A stretch of DNA of 64,000 nucleotides from an uncultured Bacteroides sp. (GTDB lineage: Bacteria; Bacteroidota; Bacteroidia; Bacteroidales; Bacteroidaceae): assembly GCF_963678425.1 (NCBI RefSeq), contig NZ_OY782857.1, positions 531,001-595,000 on the forward strand, in the 5' to 3' direction. The notes under the pieces are model-generated. The model was not told the origin of the DNA. It saw only the letters and a list, made by a program, of their open reading frames with translations, and did not search any database. Position numbers and translations under genes: made by a program. Below, one piece after another: positions 1-9,103 of this stretch; position 1 is the stretch's first letter; every line of letters begins with the position of its first letter.

Positions 1-2
1 TA

Positions 3-1103
3 TCAACATACGCCGTCAACGAAGAATGGAAATCCGGATGCATCATTACAAATAATGGTGACACTATTCGTGGTTTTATAGCCTATCAAAATCAAGGTAA
101 TAGTTCTGAAAACTGCCTGTTCAAAAAAAGTAACTCCGAAACTGAAGACTATTATATCCCTAATCAAATAAAAGGATATAAGTACGATATAGGGCTTTAC
201 TATGAATCACTGCAACTTAGAATAAGAGAAGAAAAAAAGAATTTATTCGCAGAATGCCTTGTACAAGGAGGTGTTAGCTTATTTTATCTGGAAACAAATA
301 ATTTCAGTTCTTACTATGCTGTGTATGCAACAAGTGGAAAAACTATTCCATTCAACAGCTTTAACAAAGAAATATTATCGTTTCTTGAAAAGAGAAGAAT
401 AAGAAAATATCTGGAATTAATATTCAACAATGATCCTCTAATGAAAGAGGAAATAAATAAATGCGATTGTTCCCGCTCTGCTTTCATGGATCTTTTTCAG
501 AAATACAATAATTTAGCCTGCACAGAGCAACTCTGTATTTCTTATCTGGAGCCAAAACATAAATATAGCTTATACATAACCCCCTACGTTGGAATGCAAT
601 TAAACAGCATTAAATACAACGTAGATTTTAACGATAACAGATCTGTTTGCAGAGATTTAACCCCTTTAATTGGCGCAGATCTTTATATCAATGCTGATAG
701 AAATTCTGAGAAGATAATGTTTAATCTGGGTTTATATGCCAGTCAGATTAATATAGGAAGAAATAAAGAGCCACTTCTTAAGAAAGACTTTAAAGCAACT
801 CAGATTGTAAATAACTTAGGACTACAATATTACTTCATAAAATATAAAACACGTCCATTTATAGAAGCTGGAGTAAGCCAACTTCTTATGTTCAAAGGAA
901 ATGATACTGAATCAAAGAAAATAGATATATATAATTATAACGTCGGAGTTTATTTTAGTACAGGCATTTCTATTCCAATCAAAGGAGGTAACGCAATTCC
1001 TATTAAACTTAATTATTCCATACCTTTTCGTATTCCTCAAACTTTGTACTTAATAAATAATAGTTTGGCTTTATCAATAGGTTATACTTTTAAGTTGAAG
1101 TAA
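3..1103 (+). CDS. Outer-membrane beta-barrel protein, 5' end outside the window
   Basis: The reading frame is open to the left edge, so this gene has lost only its start; the GTG at 321 is an internal codon, not the initiation site. The visible N-terminal part (WKSGCIITNNGDTIRGFI, then CLFKK and IKGYKY) matches the shape of a Bacteroidetes family in which a small domain that begins with an NGDTI(K/R)G motif precedes a C-terminal barrel. From about residue 190 of the visible part, alternating hydrophobic strands (YSLYITPYVGMQL, IKLNYSIPFRI) lead to a terminal GYTFKLK, typical of an outer-membrane barrel end. No enzymatic motif is visible and the function is unknown. It converges on queG across a 27-bp gap that holds a hairpin. 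Confidence 0.75.
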   Translation, partial: STYAVNEEWKSGCIITNNGDTIRGFIAYQNQGNSSENCLFKKSNSETEDYYIPNQIKGYKYDIGLYYESLQLRIREEKKNLFAECLVQGGVSLFYLETNNFSSYYAVYATSGKTIPFNSFNKEILSFLEKRRIRKYLELIFNNDPLMKEEINKCDCSRSAFMDLFQKYNNLACTEQLCISYLEPKHKYSLYITPYVGMQLNSIKYNVDFNDNRSVCRDLTPLIGADLYINADRNSEKIMFNLGLYASQINIGRNKEPLLKKDFKATQIVNNLGLQYYFIKYKTRPFIEAGVSQLLMFKGNDTESKKIDIYNYNVGVYFSTGISIPIKGGNAIPIKLNYSIPFRIPQTLYLINNSLALSIGYTFKLK

Positions 1104-1113
1104 AGGAAGATGC

Positions 1114-1137
1114 AAAAAAAGGAATACTAACTATTCC
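1114..1137 (-). terminator. Terminator downstream of queG
   Basis: GGAATA and TATTCC form a six-pair stem around a five-base loop (1121-1137). On the minus strand it is followed by a run of T. The hairpin overlaps the queG stop codon and separates it from the convergent barrel gene. Confidence 0.6.
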
Positions 1138-2054
1138 GGTAATATAGACTTAAGGTTGCGTATCAGGCCTTCATACTTAGCTCGTTTTACGGCACTTCCT
1201 TTGAAAAGAGTGCGGTATTCTTCAATAGTTAAACTGACCCAATCTTGCTTTTCCATAGAAAGAAAAGCTTCGGAAGGTTCAAGTTCGGGCGTTTGTTGAG
1301 AAGTAGCGAAGCGATTCCAGGGACAGCAAATCTGACAATCGTCACATCCATACAGATGATTGCCCATCTTGGAAGCAAATTCAGACTCTATCTCGCCTTT
1401 ATTCTCAATAGTAAGATAAGATATGCAGCGATTGGAGTTAAGGACAAATGGCTCCTTTAAAGCCTTTACAGGACATATATCAAGACATCGGGTACAATTC
1501 CCGCATCTGCTCTTCATCGGAGAATCATATTCCAGCTCAATATCCAAGAGAATTTCGCCTAAAAAAAAATAGGAACCGGCACGGGGAATAATAAGCTGAG
1601 TGTTCTTTCCAATCCATCCAAGCCCAGCCTGGTGTGCCCAATAACGATCAAGTATCGGAGCTGTATCACAAAAAACTCTTCCGTTAACCGGATGTAACTG
1701 TTCATTGATATAATTGAATAGAGAAGTCAGTTTTGCTTTCATCACCTCATGGTAATCTTGTCCATAGGCATAATAAGCAAACTGCAACTGATCGTCATTG
1801 AGTTTGCGGGAAGGGTAATAATTAAGCGCCACAGAGATTACACTTTTAGTCCCCTCAACTAATAAGCGGGGATCACATCTCTTATCAGGATGATTTTCCA
1901 TGTAACTCATCCCAGCCTGATTACCTTCCGCAAGCCACTTTTCAAGATGAGTCTTACTCTCGCCTACAAAGTCTGCACAGGCAATGCCACAAGCAGAAAA
2001 GCCGAGGCGTAATGCTTCGGCTTTTATCTGTTGGGAAAGTGTTTCTTTATTCAT
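1131..2054 (-). CDS. queG: Epoxyqueuosine reductase QueG
   Basis: QueG performs the last step of queuosine synthesis, reducing epoxyqueuosine to queuosine in the wobble position of GUN tRNAs, using cobalamin and two [4Fe-4S] clusters in the cytoplasm. The 307-residue protein has the usual N-terminal DUF1730 region (GFSACGIA near residue 20, DTAPILDRYWAHQAGLGWIG near 130-150). Two cysteine clusters follow: CGNCTRCLDICP near residue 185 and CDDCQICCPWN near 237. It lacks the extra C-terminal HEAT region of longer homologues, which is normal for this phylum. Its ATG overlaps the stop of the upstream deacetylase by one base (TAATG), so it is the last gene of a three-gene unit and probably translationally coupled. 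Confidence 0.96.
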   Translation of the reverse strand: MNKETLSQQIKAEALRLGFSACGIACADFVGESKTHLEKWLAEGNQAGMSYMENHPDKRCDPRLLVEGTKSVISVALNYYPSRKLNDDQLQFAYYAYGQDYHEVMKAKLTSLFNYINEQLHPVNGRVFCDTAPILDRYWAHQAGLGWIGKNTQLIIPRAGSYFFLGEILLDIELEYDSPMKSRCGNCTRCLDICPVKALKEPFVLNSNRCISYLTIENKGEIESEFASKMGNHLYGCDDCQICCPWNRFATSQQTPELEPSEAFLSMEKQDWVSLTIEEYRTLFKGSAVKRAKYEGLIRNLKSILPE

Positions 2055-2662
2055 TATAATAACTTAAACTGATAACCTTGCTCTAGTAACCATTCAATGG
2101 AACGAGGTAAGGCATATTTCATGTTTTGTTCGGACTTTAGTGAGTCATGAAAAGTAATTATGGAACCATTTCGTACATAATGCTTCACCTTTTCAAATAC
2201 TTGTTTACCATTCAGCTTATTGCTGTAATCACGAGTCACCAAATCCCACATTACTATTCTATACTTCTTTCTGAGAACATAATACTGGGCAGCTCTCATG
2301 TGGCCATGTGGCGGACGAAAAAGATCTGATTTAATCAGTTCATTTGCCTTATCGGTATTGGCCAGATAGTTCTTCGTCAGGTACTCAAATCCACGAATGT
2401 GATTAAATGTGTGATTGCCCACACGGTGACCACGTTCAAGAATCATTTTAAACTCTTCAGGGTGTTTGCGTACATTATCTCCCACCAGAAAGAATGTTGC
2501 CTTAATCCCGTATTTATCAAGTAAATCAAGTACCCAAGGAGTAATCTCGGGAATAGGTCCGTCATCGAAAGTCAGATAAACAGCTTTCTCATTAGAATCC
2601 ATTCTCCAAATTGCTCCCGGGTAAAGAACCCTTAACGCTTTGGGGGGTTGTTCTATAAACAT
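2054..2662 (-). CDS. NodB-type polysaccharide deacetylase
   Basis: A 202-residue carbohydrate esterase family 4 protein. All five NodB motifs are visible: TFDDGP (motif 1, metal and base Asp), GNHTFNH (motif 2, metal His pair), RPPHG (motif 3), MWDLVTRDY (motif 4) and ITFHDS (motif 5). Enzymes of this fold remove N- or O-acetyl groups from cell-wall glycans or other polysaccharides. No signal peptide is obvious (MFIEQPPKALRVLYPGAIW), so export, if any, is unexplained. It sits 16 bp downstream of the DUF2723 glycosyltransferase-like gene and touches queG, so it may act on a glycan linked to the DUF2723 product; the substrate is not predictable from sequence. Confidence 0.92.
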   Translation of the reverse strand: MFIEQPPKALRVLYPGAIWRMDSNEKAVYLTFDDGPIPEITPWVLDLLDKYGIKATFFLVGDNVRKHPEEFKMILERGHRVGNHTFNHIRGFEYLTKNYLANTDKANELIKSDLFRPPHGHMRAAQYYVLRKKYRIVMWDLVTRDYSNKLNGKQVFEKVKHYVRNGSIITFHDSLKSEQNMKYALPRSIEWLLEQGYQFKLL

Positions 2663-2678
2663 CTCTTTAACTCAGTTG

Positions 2679-5600
2679 TTATTTGGCTCCCGTTCTCATA
2701 GAATAAGCTGCATATAAAGCCTCAAACTTCTTTTTATATTCCTTTAATAATGATGATTGCTTTACTTGAAGCATTTTATTCATTTCATCCAGAATATACA
2801 AATTATATACACAATTCTGATTGCTTACAGCTAGTTTCTCATTGCTTAAACTGAGATACCAATTCACATACTGATAAGATTTAGTAGCTAAATCTTTAAC
2901 GATTTGTTCTGCTTTTTGTTTTTGACCAAGGTCAAAATAAGCTTGAGCCATATCCATTGATCCACTTTGAAAATCATGAGGAATACAGTTTGTAGGAATA
3001 ACCTTCATACCATAATCAAGCGCTTTCAAAGCTTTGTCTCTCTTGCCTTCTTTGACTAACTGCGTAGCCAGCTGAGCAAACAAACGACGATGTGAATAAC
3101 ACATTCTCATTTGATTTTCGTCCAGATAAACTTTCGGATTATCCATACCACCCCATTTGAACTTATGCATAATGTTATCATACATCTTTTCGCTATCAAT
3201 GCGGCCTCCAATTTTTGAAGTACTGAACGGAGTAATACGGTAAGCCAAACCTTCCTGACAGAAGTTGTCCGCAAAACAAAGTTGATTTTCTGTGCCAACG
3301 GATATTGCCATATAAACAGGACGTTCCCAATTACATTGAGCAATCATCTCCAACATCATCAATTCCGCCTTAGTGACTCCACGTTTTCCTTTTAAAGAAA
3401 TAGTCATATAGTCTGGAATCACTCCGTGAAGAGAATCAGGAATCATCATGCCTGAACGCTTGATTGCTTCTTTATCCAGTTTGATAACAATACTATCGGT
3501 AGGAATACACTGCAGATCTTTGTTATTTGAACGCACCCAATACTTAAGAATATTCTTTAATTCGAATGGGTTCTCCCCAAAATTCTTTTTGGCATCTGCC
3601 GGATTACTCTTATAAAGCGCAAGAATTGTTTCTTTCACTTCCGGACGTACCTGGACATATTCATTCGTTCCCGACACATATTCCAAACGGCTCCAGGTAA
3701 TAGGAACAGACGGAGAGCTATAAGCCGGACGTTTCATCTGGTCAATGTACCAGTCAGTTTGCAGGTAGCTAAGGTTACAAACACGCATATCTGTACGGAA
3801 CCCTTCAGTTTCCTGATTATACCACAATGGGAAAGTATCATTGTCGCCGTTCGTGAAAATAATCGGATTACCCTTTTTCTGGCAAGAATTCAAATAGTTC
3901 TGACCAATATCGCGGCAAGTATAACGACCTGAACGATCATGATCATCCCATGTTTGACCAGCCATTTGAATCGGTACAAACAAGCAAGCCACAGTGGCAA
4001 TGATTGCAGAAGGCAATTCGCCCAGTTTCTGACTGAGTAACTTCACTATTCCGGCAACCCCCATACCAATCCAGATGGCAAACGCATAGAACGAACCCGC
4101 GTAAGCATAGTCTCGTTCCCGGGGTTGACTCGGGGTCTGATTCAGATAAAGGACAATGGCTATACCCGTCATAAAGAAAAGGAAGAAGACCACCCAGAAT
4201 CCCTGAATACCTTTCTGCCCTCGGTAAGCCTGAAACAAGAGTCCAATAATTCCAAGCAATAACGGCAAGCAATAATAGACATTATGTCCCTTGTTATTTG
4301 CCAGCTCAGAAGGTAACAGTGACTGATCTCCTACTAATGCTTTATCTATAAAAGAGATTCCAGCAATCCAGTTACCATGTTCAACCTCACCGGATCCTGC
4401 TATATCATTCTGTCTTCCGGCAAAATTCCACATAAAGTAACGCCAGTACATAAAGTTCATCTGGTAAGAGAAGAAGAATTTAATGTTCTCCCATTGGGTA
4501 GGCATATTCACAGTAACCATTTCGCCACACTGGTCATAAGGAACATCATATCCCTTTATGTCCATCCATTGCTTATACTGTGCCTCATGCGCACTACTAT
4601 ACATACGGGGAAACAGCATATTCTGGGCATATACATAATCTTGTTGATTGCCAGTTGATGCATAACTATCTTTCTCATTCAAAGATTTTTTCTCTTTCCT
4701 ACTGTAAATAGGAGCGCCTTCATTAACTACAGGAGTACAGTAACCGTCTTTAGCCTCTAGTTTTACCTTGGAAGAATAAGCCGGGCCATATAATAAAGGT
4801 GTACTTCCATATTGTTCACGTCCAAGATAACTTCCTAAAGTAAAGATATCTTCAGGAGAGTTTTGATCCATTGGAGTATTAGCAGTGGAACGAATAACTA
4901 TCAATGCATAAGATGAATATCCAATCACAATCATCATAATACAAAGCAGAGAAGTATTCAGAGTACGTGCACTGATCTTATATTTCTGATTAATAAATTT
5001 GGCAAACAGATAGATTGACAGAACGCCTAAAACGATTGCACCAATAATTACACTTGTTCCTCCATGCCCCCAAAAAGGAATACCCAAAAGAGCTACGGTT
5101 AACAAGAATGCTAATTTCATCCTTGTGTCACTCTTTTGCATATAAGATTCATAAATGCCCCAAATAATAGCTGAAATAAGAATAATAATATAAGTAATCA
5201 GTCCAGTATTAAAAGACAATTCGAGATCATTTACAAACAAGAGTTCAAACCATCCTCCTACTTTTACAATACCCGGAACAATGCCATAGAGTACTACAGC
5301 AACTAAAATCATTGAACCTAGTAATGCCAGTAAAGAACCTTTAGCATTGGCATTGGGATGTTTTTTGAAATAGTAAACCAGCACAATTGCAGGTATACAT
5401 AACAAATTCAACAAGTGAACACCAATAGAAAGTCCTACGAGATATGCAATTAAAACTATCCAACGGTCAGAATGAGGTTCATCAGCCACATCTTCCCATT
5501 TTAGAATCAACCAGAATACTACCGCAGTGAATAAAGAAGAGAAAGCATACACTTCACCTTCTACAGCACTGAACCAGAAAGTATCCGAGAATGTATAAAC

Positions 5601-5987
5601 TAAAGCTCCTACAAGTCCGCTTCCCATAATTGTAACAAGCTTGCCAAGAGTTATCTCCTGACCCTCTTTTATCACAATTTTACGAGTCAAATGGGTAATC
5701 GTCCAGAAAAGGAACATAATACAAGCTCCACTCATTAAAGCCGACATCGTATTAACCATACGTGCCACCATAGCCGGATCACTAACAAAATGAGTAAAGA
5801 AATTAGCAACCAACATAAAGAACGGTGCGCCGGGAGGGTGCCCTACCTCTAGTTTATAACTTGAAGTAATAAACTCACCACAATCCCAGAAACTGGCTGT
5901 GGGTTCTATTGTCATGCAATAGACTGCGGCTGCAATGGCAAATATGAACCAACCCATCAGGTTGTTCACTAACTTGTACTGTTTCAT
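2679..5987 (-). CDS. DUF2723 polytopic membrane glycosyltransferase-like protein (GT117 type)
   Basis: About 1102 residues from the chosen ATG (MKQYKLVNNLMGWF); a start 36 bp further upstream is possible but lies almost on the promoter. The N-terminal half has about a dozen hydrophobic helices. It carries the family hallmark EPTASFWDCGEFI with an acidic residue in the first periplasmic loop, as in GT-C protein O-mannosyltransferases, followed by GHPPGAPFF. A second motif is PSQPRERDYAYAGSFYAFAIW. The C-terminal third is soluble and ends in TPR-like helices (about residues 980-1080). The family is known as GT117 and is thought to use lipid-linked sugars; donor and acceptor here are unknown. 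It heads the unit with the deacetylase and queG. Confidence 0.88.
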   Translation of the reverse strand: MKQYKLVNNLMGWFIFAIAAAVYCMTIEPTASFWDCGEFITSSYKLEVGHPPGAPFFMLVANFFTHFVSDPAMVARMVNTMSALMSGACIMFLFWTITHLTRKIVIKEGQEITLGKLVTIMGSGLVGALVYTFSDTFWFSAVEGEVYAFSSLFTAVVFWLILKWEDVADEPHSDRWIVLIAYLVGLSIGVHLLNLLCIPAIVLVYYFKKHPNANAKGSLLALLGSMILVAVVLYGIVPGIVKVGGWFELLFVNDLELSFNTGLITYIIILISAIIWGIYESYMQKSDTRMKLAFLLTVALLGIPFWGHGGTSVIIGAIVLGVLSIYLFAKFINQKYKISARTLNTSLLCIMMIVIGYSSYALIVIRSTANTPMDQNSPEDIFTLGSYLGREQYGSTPLLYGPAYSSKVKLEAKDGYCTPVVNEGAPIYSRKEKKSLNEKDSYASTGNQQDYVYAQNMLFPRMYSSAHEAQYKQWMDIKGYDVPYDQCGEMVTVNMPTQWENIKFFFSYQMNFMYWRYFMWNFAGRQNDIAGSGEVEHGNWIAGISFIDKALVGDQSLLPSELANNKGHNVYYCLPLLLGIIGLLFQAYRGQKGIQGFWVVFFLFFMTGIAIVLYLNQTPSQPRERDYAYAGSFYAFAIWIGMGVAGIVKLLSQKLGELPSAIIATVACLFVPIQMAGQTWDDHDRSGRYTCRDIGQNYLNSCQKKGNPIIFTNGDNDTFPLWYNQETEGFRTDMRVCNLSYLQTDWYIDQMKRPAYSSPSVPITWSRLEYVSGTNEYVQVRPEVKETILALYKSNPADAKKNFGENPFELKNILKYWVRSNNKDLQCIPTDSIVIKLDKEAIKRSGMMIPDSLHGVIPDYMTISLKGKRGVTKAELMMLEMIAQCNWERPVYMAISVGTENQLCFADNFCQEGLAYRITPFSTSKIGGRIDSEKMYDNIMHKFKWGGMDNPKVYLDENQMRMCYSHRRLFAQLATQLVKEGKRDKALKALDYGMKVIPTNCIPHDFQSGSMDMAQAYFDLGQKQKAEQIVKDLATKSYQYVNWYLSLSNEKLAVSNQNCVYNLYILDEMNKMLQVKQSSLLKEYKKKFEALYAAYSMRTGAK

Positions 5988-6020
5988 TAAATATATGTTT
6001 ATATTGTTACATATGCGCGG

Positions 6021-6028
6021 CAAAGATA
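6021..6028 (-). promoter_or_regulatory. Promoter -7 box for the DUF2723 operon
   Basis: The minus strand reads TATCTTTG, a perfect TAnnTTTG box of the Bacteroidetes primary sigma factor, 33 bp before the chosen start at 5987. No clear -33 TTTG is seen. Confidence 0.6.
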
Positions 6029-6133
6029 GAAAACTTTAACGAAAAACATGCATGCATTGCTTGTTTTCAGTCTTTTAGGATGTTTAAAGCTTCCTTATTT
6101 TTATCTTTTTAATCATTGTTTCTATTAAAGATT

Positions 6134-6904
6134 TTACTTTTTATCTTCGTGATGATGATTTTTGATAATACGGTGAGGAAGCTCCCCATGCCCAAGTAAT
6201 TCAATCGGGCATTCAAATTTCTCTTCCAACCATTCAGTGGACACCTCTGAATCCGGGTGATAATCAAGCGTTTCATTCACACAAGCTATTGTTTTTACGT
6301 TACTGATAACCGTCCCAATATCATGAGAAACTAATATTATTGCCCGTTCTTTATTTATTTCCGAAAGGATTTCATACAACCTGCTTTCGAAACGCTGATC
6401 AATATAAGTGTTCGGTTCGTCAAGAATCACAACTTCCGGATTAGAAACAATGGCCCGTCCCAGCAATGTTCGCTGAAGCTGCCCGCCAGATAACTTACCA
6501 ATGGCCTTTTTCTCAAGTCCCAGCAAACCCATACGACTGATAACATCTGCCACTTGCGCATGATGTTCATCTGAGAATCTTTTAATCAGAGATTTTTTAC
6601 TGCTTAATCCCGAAAGGATTACATCGTAAACTGATATGGGAAACTTTTTATCAATGGCATTGTACTGAGGCAGATATCCCATAGATATTCCATCAACAGA
6701 TTTCCCATCACGAAAGAAGCGGATTTCGCCACTATCAGGTTTTAGTAAACCCAGAATAAGTTTGATTAATGTTGTTTTTCCACCACCATTGGGTCCAATA
6801 ATTCCAAGAAAATCCTGTTCGTAAACGTTCAGGTTTATATCGCGTAGCACGGTTTTACGATCATAACCCGCTGACAAATGTCCTATTTCAATAATCTTAT
6901 TCAT
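6134..6904 (-). CDS. Metal (zinc/manganese type) ABC transporter ATP-binding protein
   Basis: About 256 residues from MNKIIEIGHLSAGY. Walker A is GPNGGGKTT, the signature is LSGGQLQR, Walker B is VVILDEPNT and the switch His is in LVSHD. This set, with GYLPQYNAIDKKFPISVYDVI in the Q-loop region, matches ZnuC/MntB-type ATPases. The C-terminus ends in a short His run (KNHHHEDKK) that could bind metal. The start at 6904 overlaps the stop of the upstream binding-protein gene as ATGA, indicating coupling; a longer frame upstream lies inside that gene. No permease gene follows: the next gene downstream is DUF2723, with its own promoter. Confidence 0.92.
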   Translation of the reverse strand: MNKIIEIGHLSAGYDRKTVLRDINLNVYEQDFLGIIGPNGGGKTTLIKLILGLLKPDSGEIRFFRDGKSVDGISMGYLPQYNAIDKKFPISVYDVILSGLSSKKSLIKRFSDEHHAQVADVISRMGLLGLEKKAIGKLSGGQLQRTLLGRAIVSNPEVVILDEPNTYIDQRFESRLYEILSEINKERAIILVSHDIGTVISNVKTIACVNETLDYHPDSEVSTEWLEEKFECPIELLGHGELPHRIIKNHHHEDKK

Positions 6905-7770
6905 CGTTTCAATGCTTGAGCAATACGAATCATTTCTCCTTTCCAATCATAAGAGAGAGGATTGATGCGCACAATCTTCGTTCCAGTCTCTTTGGCAACC
7001 AGTTCTGCATTACTCATATCAAACTCCTGTTGCACGAAGATTACCCGCACACCTTCTTTTTTGCATGTTTGTATCAACTCTTTAAGATGTGACGGAGATG
7101 GTTCTTTCCCCCCTTCTTCAATAGATATCTGATGCAATCCATAATCACGGGCAAAGTAAGAAAGGGCCGGATGATAAATCATAAATGACTTATCCGCGCC
7201 TTTTAGAATTATTTTAAGAGTGTCGTCCAAAGACTTGATCTCTTTCTTTAACTTATCACATCTCTGGATATAATATGTCTCATTAGTTTTATCCAAAGAG
7301 CAAAGAGCTTTACAAGTATTATCGACAATAATCTGAGCATTTATCGTGGAATTCCAGATATGAGGATCAACTCCTTTTGAAGAATGATTATGTGTATCTC
7401 CAATATTGTGATGATGAGAATCTGACAACAGGTTTACGCCCGCCGAAGTATCGAAAACAATCATATGTGGGGCATTATCCGTTAGCCGGTCAAACCAAAC
7501 TTGCTCAAAACCAATATAGCCAATACGAAAATAGGCTTCACTATTCCCTAAAGAGACAAGTTGAGCTGGTATAGGATCATAACTTTCGGGACTTGTACCT
7601 TTGGGAACCATACTTACGACAGAGAACTTGTCTCCGGCTATCTTTTCAGTAAAATAACGTTGTGGTTCAATAGTTACAGTAACTATTCTTCTATGTTGTT
7701 CCTTCTTATTTGTACATCCGGTAAGACATACGCCGGCAAATAAGAAGAGTATAATAAGTATCTTCCTCAT
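6901..7770 (-). CDS. Metal ABC transporter substrate-binding lipoprotein (ZnuA type)
   Basis: About 290 residues from MRKILIILFLFAGVCLTGC, a signal peptide ending in a lipobox (LTGC), so the protein is probably anchored in the envelope. It is a cluster A-I metal-binding protein of the ZnuA/TroA fold. Visible ligands and motifs include a His-rich loop (DSHHHNIGDTHNH, about residue 120), DPHIWNS, a MIYHPALSYFARDYGL segment and IEEGGKEPSP. The His-rich loop is typical of zinc rather than manganese carriers. A longer open frame begins at 7950 but would start upstream of the promoter at 7796-7803, so 7770 is preferred. It forms a two-gene unit with the ATPase. Confidence 0.92.
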   Translation of the reverse strand: MRKILIILFLFAGVCLTGCTNKKEQHRRIVTVTIEPQRYFTEKIAGDKFSVVSMVPKGTSPESYDPIPAQLVSLGNSEAYFRIGYIGFEQVWFDRLTDNAPHMIVFDTSAGVNLLSDSHHHNIGDTHNHSSKGVDPHIWNSTINAQIIVDNTCKALCSLDKTNETYYIQRCDKLKKEIKSLDDTLKIILKGADKSFMIYHPALSYFARDYGLHQISIEEGGKEPSPSHLKELIQTCKKEGVRVIFVQQEFDMSNAELVAKETGTKIVRINPLSYDWKGEMIRIAQALKR

Positions 7771-7795
7771 AAATTCATTATTATTCTGCAAGGTG

Positions 7796-7803
7796 CAAAA
7801 GTA
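7796..7803 (-). promoter_or_regulatory. Promoter -7 box for the metal ABC unit
   Basis: The minus strand reads TACTTTTG (TAnnTTTG) 25 bp upstream of the lipoprotein start. It lies back to back with the mnmD promoter. Confidence 0.6.
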
Positions 7804-7813
7804 ACCATAATTA

Positions 7814-7843
7814 TTGATAGTAAGATGAAAAAACGTACCTTTG
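7814..7843 (+). promoter_or_regulatory. Promoter of mnmD
   Basis: TTG at 7814-7816, a 19-bp gap, then TACCTTTG at 7836-7843 give a full Bacteroidetes -33/-7 pair. Transcription would begin near 7850, which supports the ATG at 7871 and excludes the TTG at 7841. Confidence 0.7.
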
Positions 7844-7870
7844 TTGACAAAACAAAAGAGTGCGATTATA

Positions 7871-8596
7871 ATGGAAACAAAGCAAAAATCACTTTTATCT
7901 GAAATAGAGCTAACGGCCGATGGAAGCCACACTCTTTTTGTTCCATCCATGGACGAGCATTACCATTCTGTTAACGGAGCAAAAACAGAAGCTGAACATA
8001 TTTATATCAACTATGGTCTTAGGAAAAGCAGCGCGTATCCTCTTCATATATTGGAAATTGGCTTCGGAACAGGTCTGAATGCATATCTCACCTTACTGGA
8101 AACACAAAAACTTCATAGAAAGACTATTTATACAAGCCTGGAACTCTATCCTTTATCACTTGAAGTAATCAGACAATTAAATTATCCGGATGTAATTTAC
8201 CCTGAATATGCAAATCTTTATTATGACCTGCATCAGGCTAAATGGAATGAGCCTTGCAAAATAACCTCAGATTTTACTATCCTAAAACAAAATTTCGATT
8301 TCACCCATATCACACATCCTTCCGATTCCGAGAAATGGAGTATGGAAATAATGAACGATCAGCCTATATTCTATGATGTAATCTATTTCGATGCTTTTGC
8401 TCCGGAGAAACAACCGGAAATGTGGAATCAGGAACTATTTAACGCACTCTACGCTTCTACTAACCATAACGGTATATTGATGACATATTGTGCTAAAGGG
8501 GTAGTAAGAAGAATGCTTCAATCTGCCGGATTTACAGTGGAAAGGCTCCCCGGACCTCCGGGAAAAAGAGAAGTATTAAGGGCTAACAAGCAGTAA
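7871..8596 (+). CDS. mnmD: tRNA 5-methylaminomethyl-2-thiouridine methyltransferase, MnmD type
   Basis: A 241-residue SAM-dependent methyltransferase that corresponds to the methyltransferase half of MnmC. It would methylate nm5(s2)U34 of tRNA to mnm5(s2)U34, in the cytoplasm. The SAM-binding loop is LEIGFGTGLNAYLTLL (about residues 60-75); the catalytic region DVIYFDAFAPEKQPEMW (about 165-180) and the C-terminal GILMTYCAKGVVRRML, GFTVERLPGPPGKREV are characteristic. The N-terminal YHSVNGAKTEAEHIY is the family signature. There is no FAD-dependent oxidase domain, so a separate route to nm5U is expected. The gene stands alone on the plus strand and ends 6 bp from the convergent operon. Confidence 0.93.
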   Translation: METKQKSLLSEIELTADGSHTLFVPSMDEHYHSVNGAKTEAEHIYINYGLRKSSAYPLHILEIGFGTGLNAYLTLLETQKLHRKTIYTSLELYPLSLEVIRQLNYPDVIYPEYANLYYDLHQAKWNEPCKITSDFTILKQNFDFTHITHPSDSEKWSMEIMNDQPIFYDVIYFDAFAPEKQPEMWNQELFNALYASTNHNGILMTYCAKGVVRRMLQSAGFTVERLPGPPGKREVLRANKQ

Positions 8597-8602
8597 TATC
8601 AA

Positions 8603-9103
8603 TTAACCAAAATATTGTGAGTATAATGCTGAAATACCATGAGCAGCATATATCATAAAATAGGCTATGATAATATAGCGGATTAGCTTTCCTACAAACA
8701 TTGAAGCGGTGGTAATAATAACATTGCTACGCATAAAGCCCAGTGTCATCGCTATAATTTCGCCAAACGTAGGCAAAAAGCCAAAGAAGCCCATCAAAGC
8801 ACCTTTACCCTGAAGAAACTTTTGCATCTTCTGAATCTTTTCATGCTTTACTTTAAAATACTTTTCCGCCCATTCAACTTTCCCCAGATAACCAATATAA
8901 TAACAACTCATTCCTCCAACTGTATTACCTAAAGATGCCCACAAAACAGAATAAAAAGGATCCAGCCCCATTTTGATTAAGACAATAAGTACAACCTCAG
9001 AACTGAAAGGTACAATACTTCCTGCAAGCGCTGCAGATATAAAAAGTCCGGGATATCCCCATTCAACAAAAAGATGCTGAACTGTTGACATTAAAGCATC
9101 CAT
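8603..9103 (-). CDS. DedA/YqaA-like VTT-domain membrane protein
   Basis: A 166-residue integral membrane protein of the SNARE-associated/VTT superfamily, related to YqaA. The motif region SIVPFSSEVVLIVLI is followed by SLGNTVGGMSCYYIG and then FFGFLPTFGEIIAMTLGFMR, the two re-entrant segments typical of DedA-like proteins. DedA proteins are linked to lipid-carrier flipping and membrane homeostasis; the exact job of the YqaA branch is not settled. It overlaps the upstream membrane-protein gene by 13 bp and is the last gene of the six-gene minus-strand run that begins at cysE. Confidence 0.88.
   Translation of the reverse strand: MDALMSTVQHLFVEWGYPGLFISAALAGSIVPFSSEVVLIVLIKMGLDPFYSVLWASLGNTVGGMSCYYIGYLGKVEWAEKYFKVKHEKIQKMQKFLQGKGALMGFFGFLPTFGEIIAMTLGFMRSNVIITTASMFVGKLIRYIIIAYFMIYAAHGISALYSQYFG

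Noticed and set aside
3943..4272. 109-codon minus-strand frame inside the DUF2723 gene
   Set aside because: It is a frame-shifted shadow of conserved DUF2723 sequence; the main frame is intact through it.
7841..7870. TTG start giving mnmD ten extra residues
   Set aside because: The TTG is part of the -7 promoter box, so it would not be in the transcript.
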